Assembly: GCA_026770025.1 (NCBI GenBank)
Contig: JAMXDE010000011.1
Span: 1,240,001-1,304,000, forward strand
Length of the DNA: 64,000 nt
Source of the DNA: Craspedostauros australis
Taxonomy: Eukaryota; Bacillariophyta; Bacillariophyceae; Mastogloiales; Achnanthaceae
Direction of reading: 5' to 3'
The position numbers and the translations under genes were made by a program. This document shows positions 54,344 to 64,000 of the stretch, in pieces; the stretch's first letter is position 1; every line of letters starts with the position of its first letter. The notes beneath the pieces are model-generated. The model saw only the letters and a program-made list of their open reading frames with translations, was not told where the DNA came from and ran no database searches.

Positions 54344-54358
54344 TGGCATCGCATAACA
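54344..54358. repeat. Target-site duplication, right copy
   Basis: Second copy of TGGCATCGCATAACA directly after the ATTT tail. Host sequence resumes TTGCATGGTTTC and runs 141 bases to the ATG at 54500. Confidence 0.92.
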
Positions 54359-54499
54359 TTGCATGGTTTCACACCACCATCCCATCCTCCTCCCATCATC
54401 TCATAAAATCAAAGCAACAACAACACACAACCAAACAACACACAACCAAACAACCAAACAACAACACTCTCACCACCCAATAACCCAACAACATCAATC
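54359..54499 (+). promoter_or_regulatory. Residual 5' flank of the barrel-protein gene
   Basis: Only 141 bp of host DNA remain between the retrotransposon and the ATG. It is rich in ACAACA/CCAAACA words, like 5' leaders of other genes here, so it is probably all 5' UTR. Confidence 0.5.
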
Positions 54500-55576
54500 A
54501 TGAAGTTCACTATCAACACCATCGTCGCCACCGCCCTTCTCATGGCATCCACCATGCCAACACCAGCCTTCGCCAAGGAAGGAAGTCTCCGAAAGGGATC
54601 CAACGGTGCCGTTCCCACCGACGCCAACGCCAACGCCAACGCCGAAATCATCAACAATCCACAACGAAGCCGATCCCTGCTCCTCAGATCCCTCCCCCAG
54701 CAAACCTACGTCGCTGCCGACTCCCAGATCGCCTTCATGGGCGGACCAGATGCCACCTCCGCTCTGGGATCCTCGATCATCATCACAGGCAACATGATCG
54801 ACAGTGACGAAGCGACGCTGACCGATCCTGCAGCCAGCACTCCAACCGGTACCGTGTACGGGACGTCTTCCCAGGTGTGTATCACCACTGCAACTGGAGC
54901 CGTCCCTGCTACCGACATCGCCGCCCATCAATGCACCATCACAGACGAGTTCTTCGCATCTGACGGATCGTCTCTTGGATCCGTCATCATGCAGGCTGGC
55001 GGAAAGTACGACTTCACGCCAGGCGTCGGCGGGGAGCTGCCTCCATCCTTCGAAGCGGCCGTGATCGGCGGAACCGGACTGTTCGATGATGTGACGGGCA
55101 GCGTGCTCGTCGAGACCATGCGCGAACGCACCGGAACCTTCCCAACCAACCTCTCTGGCTTCATCGTCCTGCGTCACAACTACGACAACATGCAGTACAA
55201 CTACGACAGTGGCAACAACGCCAACACCGGATTGATGTACGGACCATGCGAGATCACCTTCAAGGACGAGGCAGCTTTGCGTGCGGGCAGTACTGGCAAC
55301 AAGATCGAGATGAAGCTCGCTTTCGATGCGGACGAAGCCGAGCTGGACTTCTCCAACTCTGGCATTCCAATGACCCAGTTGAGTCTCACGGGCGGCAAGT
55401 TCAACTTCGTGGCACGCACGGGCGGCAACAGCATGCGGATCAAGAAGAAGAACAGCGTGATGGACTCCGCCACCTTGACCAACAGCAAGAACTTCATCAT
55501 GCAGAGCGTGCCGCAGATGCAGGGAGACGTGCCAACCTTCCAGCTTCCTACATGCAGGGCCGTGTACAAGGCTTGA
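54500..55576 (+). CDS. Secreted protein, dirigent/allene-oxide-cyclase-like barrel
   Basis: A 358-residue single-exon protein. It begins with a clean signal peptide (FTINTIVATALLMAS...AFAKEG). The body is beta-rich with four Cys (QVCITT, HQCTIT, GPCEIT, PTCRAV) likely forming disulphides. The segment GGKYDFTPGVGGELPPSFEAAVIGG-TGLFDDVTGSV resembles the closing strands of allene-oxide-cyclase/dirigent barrels, where an F-x-AVIGGTG-x-F motif is typical. A second, similar beta segment follows (GGKFNFVARTGG). Secretion or delivery through the secretory path is inferred; AFA after the signal peptide is not followed by an evident transit peptide, so plastid targeting is less likely. Enzymatic activity is not implied. 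A retrotransposon sits just upstream. Confidence 0.62.
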   Translation: MKFTINTIVATALLMASTMPTPAFAKEGSLRKGSNGAVPTDANANANAEIINNPQRSRSLLLRSLPQQTYVAADSQIAFMGGPDATSALGSSIIITGNMIDSDEATLTDPAASTPTGTVYGTSSQVCITTATGAVPATDIAAHQCTITDEFFASDGSSLGSVIMQAGGKYDFTPGVGGELPPSFEAAVIGGTGLFDDVTGSVLVETMRERTGTFPTNLSGFIVLRHNYDNMQYNYDSGNNANTGLMYGPCEITFKDEAALRAGSTGNKIEMKLAFDADEAELDFSNSGIPMTQLSLTGGKFNFVARTGGNSMRIKKKNSVMDSATLTNSKNFIMQSVPQMQGDVPTFQLPTCRAVYKA

Positions 55577-56052
55577 GCATGAGTACGAATCATGAGCACG
55601 GACATGGATATCGGCACATACTGGCGGGTCAGTCAGAGGAATGCACATAGCATACAGCACATACAGCACATACATGGCTTAAAACGAATACAACCCACAA
55701 CAAACGTATTCTACTATACTACTATAAATCACTTACTCTACATCGAAGGATTGACGCTCCACCATATTACGCTGATGAGCAAGTACGAGTACGAGTACGA
55801 GTTGGTACAAGATCTCATCGAAACGGACGACATGTGTGTTGATGTTCCGGACATGATCGATTCGGAAGACGGGAGGATCCCCGAAGTGCCGATACCCTTT
55901 TTGCCAAACTTCAACACCAAATCCATTCATGGCGTCTCTGGATGAGAACGCGCAGATGAGAAATTCGCATCATCGCCACAAACGGCACAAAGATCCTCGA
56001 TCGTTGATGGATCACAACCACCATCGTCGGAAAAAGGACAAGGGCGACAGCA
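55577..56052. other. Intergenic region with GTACGA tandem
   Basis: No supported gene. A (GTACGA)n tandem of about four units lies at 55782-55801. Confidence 0.45.
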
Positions 56053-56859
56053 ATGAAATTGGCGATCTGCGCATCCACAAGAGTGTCGGCGATGACCATG
56101 GCCATGGCCATGGCCAAGACTGCTGCGGTTTGGACATTCCTGCTCTTCGGCATTGTGACTGGCTTCGTTGCGAAGCAGAGTACTCAACACAACACGCTCG
56201 ATCAGAGAAGCTGCTCTCCTCGTGCCGGAGAGATGGCACCGTGGCCGCACCGTCGTACTGGCAGAGGAATTCGATCTGTGCAGCCACAACCGACTCTCGC
56301 AACAGAATCAGTGGGAGAAGCCCAATTTGGATCGGCGCTACAGTCGACAACGCAGATCGGATCATTCTTCGAGGAGGAAGTTGTGCTCTCTGTCAATCAA
56401 ACAACTTGGACAGGGATGGAGCCACCATCGCCAAAAGTATCACCAGAAGACATCCCGACCATGATGATGACGGCGCTGAAGCTGAACGACAACCCAACGA
56501 AGGATGCTGGACTGTTGGCTATGTGGGCGTATGCCGGAGATACGACACGCTTCATTTTCAACAACAATGAGACCGACTTCGTGCAATCTGCGCACGAAAC
56601 GGCAGAGAATTGGCCCACATCCTTCTACGGCGTCGCGTTCCACGGGCGGTCGTGGATGATCGATTCTCCGTTGAACCGTGTGGGGGGTATAGATGGCTGG
56701 ATCGCGACGCAGGTGATGAAGACGGTGTCGTCGGACGGGAGGGTGAGACGATGGCAGTGGGAGCTGCGCAAGAAACAGCGCCCTCCTCAAATGGGATGCT
56801 GGTACGTGGAGAGCATCGGCTCGTCAGATCGCAAAGGCAACTTCGAGGCAGACAATTGA
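56053..56859 (+). CDS. Predicted plastid protein, DUF4864-like
   Basis: A 268-residue protein from ATG 56053. The N-terminus has repeated Met-Ala (from GGCCAT repeats) and then a hydrophobic stretch AVWTFLLFGIVTGFVAKQ, a signal peptide with a Phe-containing plastid motif. The mature part contains SPEDIPTMMMTALKLNDNP, GLLAMWAYAGDTTRF, FYGVAFHGRSWMI, and a C-terminal block WQWELRKKQRPPQMGCWYVESIGSSDRKGNFEAD. The W-ELRK...CW-ESIG-SDR-GNF pattern resembles plant and algal chloroplast DUF4864-type proteins; this is from memory and should be searched. No function is known. Single exon. Confidence 0.68.
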   Translation: MKLAICASTRVSAMTMAMAMAKTAAVWTFLLFGIVTGFVAKQSTQHNTLDQRSCSPRAGEMAPWPHRRTGRGIRSVQPQPTLATESVGEAQFGSALQSTTQIGSFFEEEVVLSVNQTTWTGMEPPSPKVSPEDIPTMMMTALKLNDNPTKDAGLLAMWAYAGDTTRFIFNNNETDFVQSAHETAENWPTSFYGVAFHGRSWMIDSPLNRVGGIDGWIATQVMKTVSSDGRVRRWQWELRKKQRPPQMGCWYVESIGSSDRKGNFEADN

Positions 56860-57128
56860 ATTTCATACAGTGCGGCTTTGAAATGGGATATTTTCTCTCG
56901 AGAAGAGTTTAGTAACATGAATGGCGCCAACGAAGTACTGGCGTGGTAACCACGCAAAAGTACGTAGGAATGAATACTTGCAAAGTGCGCTGACTCGTCT
57001 TGGGCATGCTTCGTTGCAGCAGCTTGTTTGTGGAACACTCTACAAACCTTCAAGCCTACTTCATTGTAGTTATCGGAAGGCCCGTTCCCATTACTTTGTG
57101 AACTGGCGGAGCCGCTGAGGGGGCTGTC

Positions 57129-58366
57129 CTATTCCGGTCTGTAGAAAGAGTCATAGAACCCCTGCCTGGTGTATCCACCATCGACCGAAATGACTTGACC
57201 TGTGATGTAACCAGCGATTGGCAAACACAAGAAGGCCACGAGACCAGCAACTTCGTTTGGCTCGCCGACTCTGCCCATCGGGGTGCGTGACAAGACGGCT
57301 GCTTTGTATTCTTCGTTCTTCAGCACTTGTTTGGCAAGTTCTGTGTTGATGTACCATGGCGTCACGCAGTTCAAACGAATTCCATCTGTCAGCCCACAGC
57401 CAGCGGTCGCCGTTGTTGTGGTTATCGCCAGTATCATCGTGTGTTTTTGTGTGCACAGACGTGCATTTGTGCGAATATGGTACATGTATGCGAATAGTGT
57501 TGAGACAGGTGTGAGATCGAAAGAGGTAGGTACGTACGCGCAGATGTATCGCATGCAAGTGGTTTGTGCGTGGCGGGACGATCGGATGCGGTTGCAATTG
57601 CACCACGCAAGCTCACAGTCAATTCGCAACGTGCACGAGGGCTGCAACAAAATAATGATAGCATCAGCATCAGCATCTGCAGCAGCAGCAGCTTCAGGAA
57701 CGTACCCAAGCCCCACTCGCAGGCCAAGTTGCCCGTGAGCTGATTCATGGCAGCCTTGGTGGAAGCGTACGGAGTTCCAGACTTCATGCAGGTGACGCCC
57801 GCCACCGATCCGATATTGACAACGGAACTTGGCTGCTCGCCTTGGGCGCGCTTCAGAAGTGGATGGCACGACATCGTGAGCGCGAACATGGAATGGAAGT
57901 TCGTGTTCCACACCTTCTCAATGTCCTCCGGACTGTACGCCATGCTCGTTGGTCTGCGGACGTTGGTGCCGACATTGTTGACCAGGATGTCAAGCCTATC
58001 CGCGGTTCCCACATCCGCCAGCCAAGATTTTATCTGCGCCATCAACTCATCGCGTCCATCCGGTGTTGAAACATCTGCGACGATTCCGGTGACGTCCAAT
58101 CCCTGCGACTTCCATTCCTCGCAGCATTCGGCGATGTCAGCCTGGTTGCGACTGCAGGTCAACACGCGGCATCCCATCTGGGCCAATTCATCGACGATCG
58201 CCTTCCCAATCCCTTTCGTTCCTCCCGTGACGACCGCCGTCGCGTCTGGTGGGAATTGCCACATCGGTGAGTTCGTGGCGGCATCGACTCCGCTCGATAC
58301 GGTGCTGACGCAGTACAGCACCAGCGCAAGGATGGCCACCTTCATCGTCGGAATCATTGCCGTCAT
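57129..58366 (-). CDS. Short-chain dehydrogenase/reductase, tropinone-reductase-like, two exons
   Basis: Exon 1 is 58366-57706 and exon 2 is 57385-57129, joined in phase 1 to about 305 residues. The join restores NLACEWGL | [13 protein letters not shown], a standard SDR stretch. The intron starts GTACG and ends CAG. Motifs: an N-terminal signal-like segment ([16 protein letters not shown]), the Rossmann nucleotide site [12 protein letters not shown], the catalytic Ser region NIGSVAG, and the catalytic Y-x3-K in PYASTKAAM. The C-terminus ends [15 protein letters not shown], typical of classical SDRs. TGGTKGIG and the CEW-DGIR-N block favour the tropinone-reductase-like group; the substrate is unknown. 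The signal peptide suggests an ER or secretory-route location. The frame is open upstream only through TTG 58405. Confidence 0.88.
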
Positions 58367-59505
58367 CGCCACCGTAGGATCAGAAGCAAGAGGTCGAAGC
58401 AGCAAAAGAATCAGAATGGGTGTGCAGTGTAGCCTCTCGAGCAGTACGACCCACTATGATCTTGGACTGATCGCCGCTAACTGCTGTCTGCACCTGTCTC
58501 CTGAGCCCTTTCTGTGTTGGCCTCCCCTCTGGTTGCTCGTTTGATGTGTCCTGGCGGTTTGTGAGTGGATCTTCGCAGATCTTTTCCCGAGTTTCCATTT
58601 GTTCGAGATCGTGTCAGATCTGCATCACATCAACGCGCCAGCTGACCCAAAACGCAATTCACATGTGGGACTCGACTCAACAGTTGTTGCGCTTGACTGA
58701 GATGACTTCATGGTCTGTGAACAGTCCGACTGCACGTGGGGAATTCGGTCCAGTCGCCAAAACTTCGCGCCACTTCCAAAACCTCAAAAATCACCAACAA
58801 AAAGTACGATGACAACGCGCATCGTGTTGGCGTGTGTGTGTGTGTGTGTGTGTGTGTTGGTTGCCCCTGTCGGCATCAAGTGCGACACATGAACAATCAA
58901 CACATGCAGCCTGTCACATTGACACGAAGGGTGCGCGATGAGATAGAGCACATCGACACGAACAAGCAACCAAGCAACGAAAGCAAGGCAAGCGAACGAC
59001 CAAGACGACAACATCAGATTCCTCCGTTGATCAATCGTTGGATACAATCAGGACTCAAGTTGCGACGAACGGAAAGGAGCAAGGCTTGTTGGAGTCAGTA
59101 ACACGAACAGACACGAAGGAAGGAGATTTTCACGTGAGGAGGATTGGGACAACAAGACGGGAACATTGAAACTGCGACCAGCCTTGTACTCCAGCCTGTT
59201 TGACAAACACCTGGAGCTGAGCGAGCACAGTGTCCGAGTGGAGTCCTCTCCGGAGTATTCCAGCACAGTGTCACACACCTCACCACTACTACGGGGCAGT
59301 CAGCCACTGATTGCGCTTGCTGTTGTGCTTTGCAGAATCACACATCCATCTGCGTGGGCCAAACGAAAGGAGGCAGCGACGGGCGGAGGCAGCTCTCGCG
59401 GGTGACTGGCGCTGGGCGAACGCCACATTCCATTCTGTATACTGTCCGTGCGCTATCCAAACAGACACTCCAGGACAACAGAGATAGTGCAATAGAGACA
59501 GCACG
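58367..59505. promoter_or_regulatory. Divergent intergenic region (SDR / EXO1)
   Basis: About 1.1 kb with no supported gene. It contains a (TG)n run at about 58830-58857. It should carry the promoters of both genes. Confidence 0.45.
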
Positions 59506-62500
59506 ATGGGAATCAACGGCCTTCACAAGGCGCTGGGCTTTGCCACCAAGAAATCCAACATCGCGAGCTTTGCCGGCAAGACGGTGGCCATCGACACATC
59601 GTCATGGCTTCACAAGAGCGTGTACAGCGTGGCGTCGCGATACGTGGAGAGCATGGAGAGGAAGACCAACGACCCGCAAAGTGTCCAGGCTTCGGTGCGG
59701 TACATCGCGTTGCGTTGCACGGAGCTGCTGGGACCATTCGGCATCGCCAAGATATTCCTCGTCATGGACGGCGAGCGCTGTCCGCTCAAGGCTGACACCA
59801 ACCAAGACCGTGAGCTCAGGCGCATGGAGAACCTGCGGATCGCAAGGGAATGCCTGCGGGTTGGACAGCGACAAAAGGCCGAGGACAAGTACCGCTCCTG
59901 CATTAAAATACGAGATCAGTTCACCAATGCCGTCCTCGCGCTCGTGGCCAAGCAGTTCGCGAAGGATGGTCGTGTGCAACTGGTGTGGTCTCCCTACGAG
60001 GCGGATGCTCAGCTGGCCAAACTTTGCGTTGATGGTGTCGCGGATGCTGTCATTACGGAGGTGAGTATCACTGCCATCACAATCAATCTTGCCATCGGCA
60101 TAAGCAATGGCACCGCCTCGGTGTCCTGTTTTCCTCCCAATCTCAAACATCGCGCGCTTCTCCACATCTTCTTCCGCCTCTATCAAACTCTTCCTACTTT
60201 CAGGATTCTGACGTGCTGCTGTACTCGGCCACGTCGCATGTGCCGTTTCCACTGCTGTTCAAGTTGGATCGATCGACAGGTTGTTGCGACGAAGTCTCCA
60301 TGAGCTGGTTGTTGAATCCTTCCTCCTTCTTGCAGTCATCGTCACCGTCGGCAAACGCAATTGCAACGAAGACGGGGAAACGCGGCGCAAAGAAAGGCCA
60401 GCCATCCGCCATGGAGCTGGTGTTCCGCACATTTGCACAGCGCCAACTGCGCAAACCTGGGTTCGGCGTGAGACTATTCGTCCAGGCATGCGTTCTGGCC
60501 GGCTGCGATTACGCAATCAACGAGCTCAGCGGCGTCGGGCTCGTCAATGCCTTCAAGGCCGTGCGCGACAATGCCCATCGCACGAACGAAACGCGATTCC
60601 AAAAGGTGCTGGCCACCTTATCCAGAAGAGCCACGATGGGAATCGATCTCAAGGCCTACGAATCGCAGCTGTCCAAGAGCGAGGCAGTCTTTTACTTCCA
60701 CGTCGTGCGTGGTATGGGTGGCGGAACATGCACGTTTCTCGAACTGCCAGACCAAGACCGGAGCATTGTTGGTAGTAACGAACTGGATGGGCGTGAAGCA
60801 CCATGCGCACAGTACCCATGCCTGGAGAGATACGGCAGCGACGTTTCATTCTTCGGCACGCCACGGACTCCCAACGCCACAAAAAAGGTCGTCGATGAGG
60901 GTCTTGGCGATGTAAACGACAGACAACGGATCCACACGCCCCCGGCAAAGCACGACCCACAGCCGGACGCGCTTGCTGGCAGCATGGGCCCGCCATGTGT
61001 GCCCTCCGATCTTCGCCAAGCACTCGAGAAGTTCGCACGACCAAAGACGCACCCGTACACATCGCCGCTGACGGTATCAACATCTTCGTCGACAGCGACA
61101 CGGCCGTCATCAACGTCGTCAATATTCTCGTCGTACTCCGCATCGTCTTCGTTGTCGGTATCATCAGGGTCACGCCGGTCTACTCCAGAGATATCAGCGG
61201 TGCGATCTGCGCGACGCCACTCTTCAATATCTTCGTCTCCATCTTCATTTACGGGGGAGAAAACTATTTCACACACATCGTCATCTTTGATCCGCAACCC
61301 ATACAAGCAACTCAGTCATCAATCCGAAGAGCGGCAAGTACCGCAGCACGAAGGCCCGGGACAAACCCAAACCATGAACCCATTCTCGAAGTCACAGCGC
61401 GGCCAAACGCCTCAAAAGAAGGCTCGCAGCAGCACAAGCTCCTCGATTCAGAAGTTTTTCAGCCCTGCGAGTACCGAGACGAGTATCAGCACCAACGCTG
61501 AAACAGGTGCGAAGCGGCACTTCGGCACAACATCGGCGCTACGAAGCAGAAGAGACTCAAGACAATCATACACGACGAGGACGACGAATGGAAGTCTCTT
61601 TTCACTCGTCCAACAGAGGTGCAACCCAGCGAGCTTGACGACTCCTGCATCGGATGAGAATAGGCGCAATGGTGAATGTTTCATCCCATCCGTCACTCCG
61701 GAGAGTGATGACAATCCAGCCTCGTCGTCACTGTCGTTATCGTCATCATCCTCTTCTTCTTCATCTTTGATCCACGAAAGTTCAGAGAAATCAGCAGCAG
61801 CTCTGTCGTCGGCGCCATCGTTATCGCCGATGGCAACGTTCGACTACGGACCAAACAACCATCAGCATGCTCTGCGTAGCATCATCAATCTCAACGAGCC
61901 ACCGACACCTCCAAGCCTCATCGACAAGGATCGGTCTCTTGGACAACGAGGGAGAAGTGAAGTTATCGATGTCATTGATGTTGATGCCGAGAACGACCCC
62001 GACGTTACCATGGCAATGAAGGGTAGTCAAGACCAGAGCCAAGCAACGATGATTTGCTCCGAATCGCAACAAGGGAGCTCCTCGCTGTTCTTCGACACGA
62101 ACCAATCGGATTCTCGGATGTCTGTCGAAAGCATCTGCTCCAACTATTCGAACACGATCGATCTCACCCAATCATCGACTCCTGAGCAATCCACCACTAC
62201 GAGCAGGTTCTTCAACAAGGCCAGGAATACGACAGAAGTCTGCAAAGTGACATTGGACTGGTCAGGCCAAGCAACGGCAGGCAAGGGAACCGCATCGGCG
62301 AAGTCACGCAGCCAATCGGGCGAGGACGTTGCCAGCACGGGCAGCGATGGAAACAGTCTATCTTCACCCGATCATTCAGATCACGAATCCTCAGACGATG
62401 ACGATGGCTTCATCCACACGCCAGACTCGTCACCAGCGCGCAAGCCCCAGTCGGCGCACACAACTTTTCGAAGGCTCTACGAGCAGACCTCGAAGGTCTC

Positions 62501-62900
62501 GTCGCGACCGCTTGGGCAAAAACACAAAGCCATGGGCCCTCTCGCTTCGGCTTTCGAACGCCAGAAGACGCTGTTTCGGCGCAAAAGCGTCGGTACGGGG
62601 CTACCAAAGACTGCGGGATCGACTCGCCCCACCATCGGCGTGAAGCGCCGCAGGATGTTGATGCGATCAGCCACAGCCCCGGCATCCATGACACCTGTGA
62701 CCGCAGCAGCAGCCCAGTCGACGACTTCGACGCGAAAGAATGCAAAAACAAATGCAAATGAATCTTCGAGCGCGCTGTCAACCACCGCATCATCATCATC
62801 ATCATCATCTGCAAAGAGGTCCAAGTACTTCCAATCAACGAAGAAGACCCTTTTTGCGCAGCTGAAGGTTCACGTTCGCCATCCTGACGACGACTTTTGA
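59506..62900 (+). CDS. EXO1: EXO1-type 5'-3' exonuclease (Rad2/XPG family), two exons
   Basis: Exons 59506-60060 and 60204-62900 (phase 0, GTGAGT...TTTCAG) give about 1083 residues. XPG-N: MGINGLHKALG, VAIDTSSWLHKSVYSVA, FLVMDGERCPLK. XPG-I spans the intron: APY-like SPYEADAQLAKL, then AVITE | DSDVLLYS and FKLD. Helix-hairpin-helix: LAGCDYAINELSGVGLVNAFKAV. These match human EXO1 in order and wording (DTYCWLHK, VAPYEADAQLA, ITEDSDLL, GCDYL). The metal-binding acidic residues in these motifs are present. From about residue 370 to the end, the protein is a long Ser/Thr-rich disordered tail with a PIP-box-like SIQKFFSP and a basic C-terminus, as in other EXO1 proteins. Roles: mismatch repair, resection. 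The XPG-I/HHH spacing carries a Ser/Lys-rich insert (KTGKRGAKKGQPS). Confidence 0.9.
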
Positions 62901-63781
62901 TTCGAGTATGGGTCCTATTATCATTCCTACCTATGTACGGGTAAATTCGGAGCGCGGGAGACTACGGGAGCAACGTAGGGAGTAGAACAATACGAATAGA
63001 GCAGACTAGAGTAGAACAGAGTAGAGAGTGGAGCATAGTGCATCAGTAGGGTATCGGAAAGAGCGACGGCACACTCTTGTTTGGACAAAGGTAGATCACT
63101 GCGTGACGCGCCACCGCACTGCAATTGGAACATTCCCATGTCACGGGAACTTGGCACAAGCATGCAGAGAACATGGGATGATCCCAGGCAGTACCAGCAC
63201 GGCTGCTCTGCCCTGCTGTACCCCGCACAACATCTATTGCCTGAAGCATGATCGAATCTAACAAAATAGGGTCGATATCCTCTCTCTCCCCCCAGCAGCG
63301 AAGTAAGGTTGCGAGTACGAGCATTACGTAGATTATGTTCACAAAGTCCAGCAAAGCCCCATCTGCTTTGCCGGCCGGCCTTGTGCGCGTGCACTTCCGT
63401 GTGTTTCTCTGGCCCTCATCTTCCCTTCTCCAGACGCCGCTGTCGCCCATGTCATTATCTCTTGATTTCCTTGTTGCTTTGTTTGCGTTTGTCGGCTTGC
63501 CAGCTCGCCTGCACATACACACACACACACTCTCTCTCTCCTCATTCGTTGGTGAGTTCAACGTCACGTCGGCCGTCCGCATTCAAGTGTGCATGCGTGC
63601 CGGCATGTAATCGTGGACAGATGAGCCCTATCATGTGTAGACTAGGACCATGTCCTCCTGCGAACCAAGCTGGCACTCTACTCCTGTGTCCAACCAATGG
63701 TTTGCACGCCATGCCATCGAGCATACTTCAACCCTGCTCGGGCTTGCGCTCGGAATGGGAGGGTCCTTTTTGCTCTACTGT
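62901..63781. other. Convergent intergenic region
   Basis: No coding signal. GAGTAGA words cluster at 62990-63036 after the EXO1 stop, and a CA/CT run lies at 63520-63541. Confidence 0.45.
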
Positions 63782-64000
63782 TTAGAATAGAGATCGTCGT
63801 CTGTTGATGCGCCGACGGTTGATGCGGTCGTTGCCATCCTCCGTCTCCGTCAGGTCCGTTCTCGTTTGCAGCGTCTCCAGGAATTCGTGCGCCTCCTCGC
63901 CGGACATGACGATGCGGTCGACGACAGTGTTGAACGAGGAGCAGTTGCGGCACTGCACACCGAGGAAATGCCACGCACGTCCATCGTCCGACTTTGCGCA
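63782..64000 (-). CDS. 3' end of RCHY1-like zinc-ribbon protein, truncated by window edge
   Basis: Partial C-terminus of 72 residues, running off the right edge; no start codon is in the window, so only the tail is visible. The frame reads WHFLGVQCRNCSSFNT close to the edge. The F-H/W-F-x-G-x-x-C-x2-C-x-S-x-NT arrangement matches the C-terminal zinc ribbon that follows CHY and RING fingers in RCHY1/PIRH2 E3 ligases. The remainder is acidic (SGEEAHEFLETL) then Arg-rich (NRRRINRRRSLF) to the stop at 63782-63784. Other zinc-ribbon proteins cannot be excluded until the upstream sequence is seen. Confidence 0.72.
   Translation of the reverse strand, partial: CAKSDDGRAWHFLGVQCRNCSSFNTVVDRIVMSGEEAHEFLETLQTRTDLTETEDGNDRINRRRINRRRSLF

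Larger units (their letters stand above)
45972..54358 (+). mobile_element. Full-length non-LTR (LINE-type) retrotransposon with target-site duplications
   Basis: The 15-base sequence TGGCATCGCATAACA occurs at 45972-45986 and again at 54344-54358, directly flanking an 8357-bp unit (45987-54343). The unit has a 128-bp 5' UTR, two long intact ORFs, a short structured 3' UTR and a (TTTA)n-like 3' tail (54331-54343) instead of poly(A). There are no long terminal repeats. ORF2 carries endonuclease, reverse transcriptase and RNase H, the gene order of RNase-H-bearing LINE groups such as I, R1, LOA or Tad. Both ORFs are open over about 2700 codons combined, so this copy is probably recent and potentially competent. 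Exact clade not determined. Confidence 0.93.

Noticed and set aside
45972-54358. LTR retrotransposon or endogenous virus
   Set aside because: No long direct terminal repeats, protease or integrase; an APE-type endonuclease and short target duplication indicate a LINE.
1-64000. tRNA, rRNA and snRNA genes
   Set aside because: Scanned by eye for T-loop GTTCRANNC with A-box and for conserved rRNA words; none paired convincingly. A tRNAscan-SE and Rfam run would settle it.

Overview
This is nuclear DNA from a eukaryote, most likely a photosynthetic stramenopile (secondary-plastid alga) and plausibly a diatom. Several predicted proteins start with a signal peptide followed by an ASAFAP-like motif around a Phe, the bipartite plastid-targeting presequence of such algae (SSHAFQ at 15239, IDAFSP at 29527, CYAFEP on the minus strand at 18983, VHSFSF at 37842, TGFVAK at 56053). 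One is a fibrillin/PAP plastid protein. Genes are compact, with zero to three short GT-AG introns, many starting GTACG. Intergenic DNA is rich in simple repeats. No bacterial operons, CRISPR arrays, rRNA or tRNA genes were seen. Species and diatom assignment are inference.

Layout, left to right. 0.6-4.2 kb: an unrecognised membrane-anchored protein with a probable frame break, then a minus-strand zinc-finger protein ending in a CaaX box. 5.7-10.4 kb: a four-exon DENND4-like Rab exchange factor (DENN, PPR-like repeat, C-terminal zinc module). 11.9-14.2 kb: a heat-shock-factor-type transcription factor. 15.2-19.0 kb: three predicted plastid proteins. 19.8-26.5 kb: a Tul1/DSC1-type membrane RING E3 ligase converging on an unrecognised four-pass membrane protein. 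27.3-33.4 kb: a tiny Tyr/Ser-rich three-exon gene, the fibrillin, and a small acidic protein. 34-45 kb: a tentative secreted Cys-rich gene, an EamA/DMT transporter, a 38-residue tandem-repeat protein, a BCNT/SWC5-like chromatin protein, an ankyrin-methyltransferase fusion and a multipass membrane protein. 54.5-64 kb: a secreted barrel-like protein, a plastid-type DUF4864-like protein, a short-chain dehydrogenase, an EXO1-type nuclease, and the 3' end of an RCHY1-like zinc protein cut by the window edge.

The standout feature is at 45,972-54,358: a complete, apparently intact non-LTR retrotransposon of about 8.36 kb with a perfect 15-bp target-site duplication. It has a gag-like ORF1 (814 aa) and an ORF2 of at least 1889 codons with endonuclease, reverse transcriptase, RNase H and a zinc motif. 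ORF2 overlaps ORF1 in the +1 frame and has no AUG before its catalytic endonuclease residues, so unusual translation is implied. The 3' UTR folds into nested stems, and the copy landed 141 bp upstream of the start codon of a host gene.

The genes are otherwise unrelated housekeeping, organelle, trafficking, chromatin and repair functions, as expected of a normal gene-dense chromosome arm. Functions are assigned from recognisable motifs only; no database search was run.
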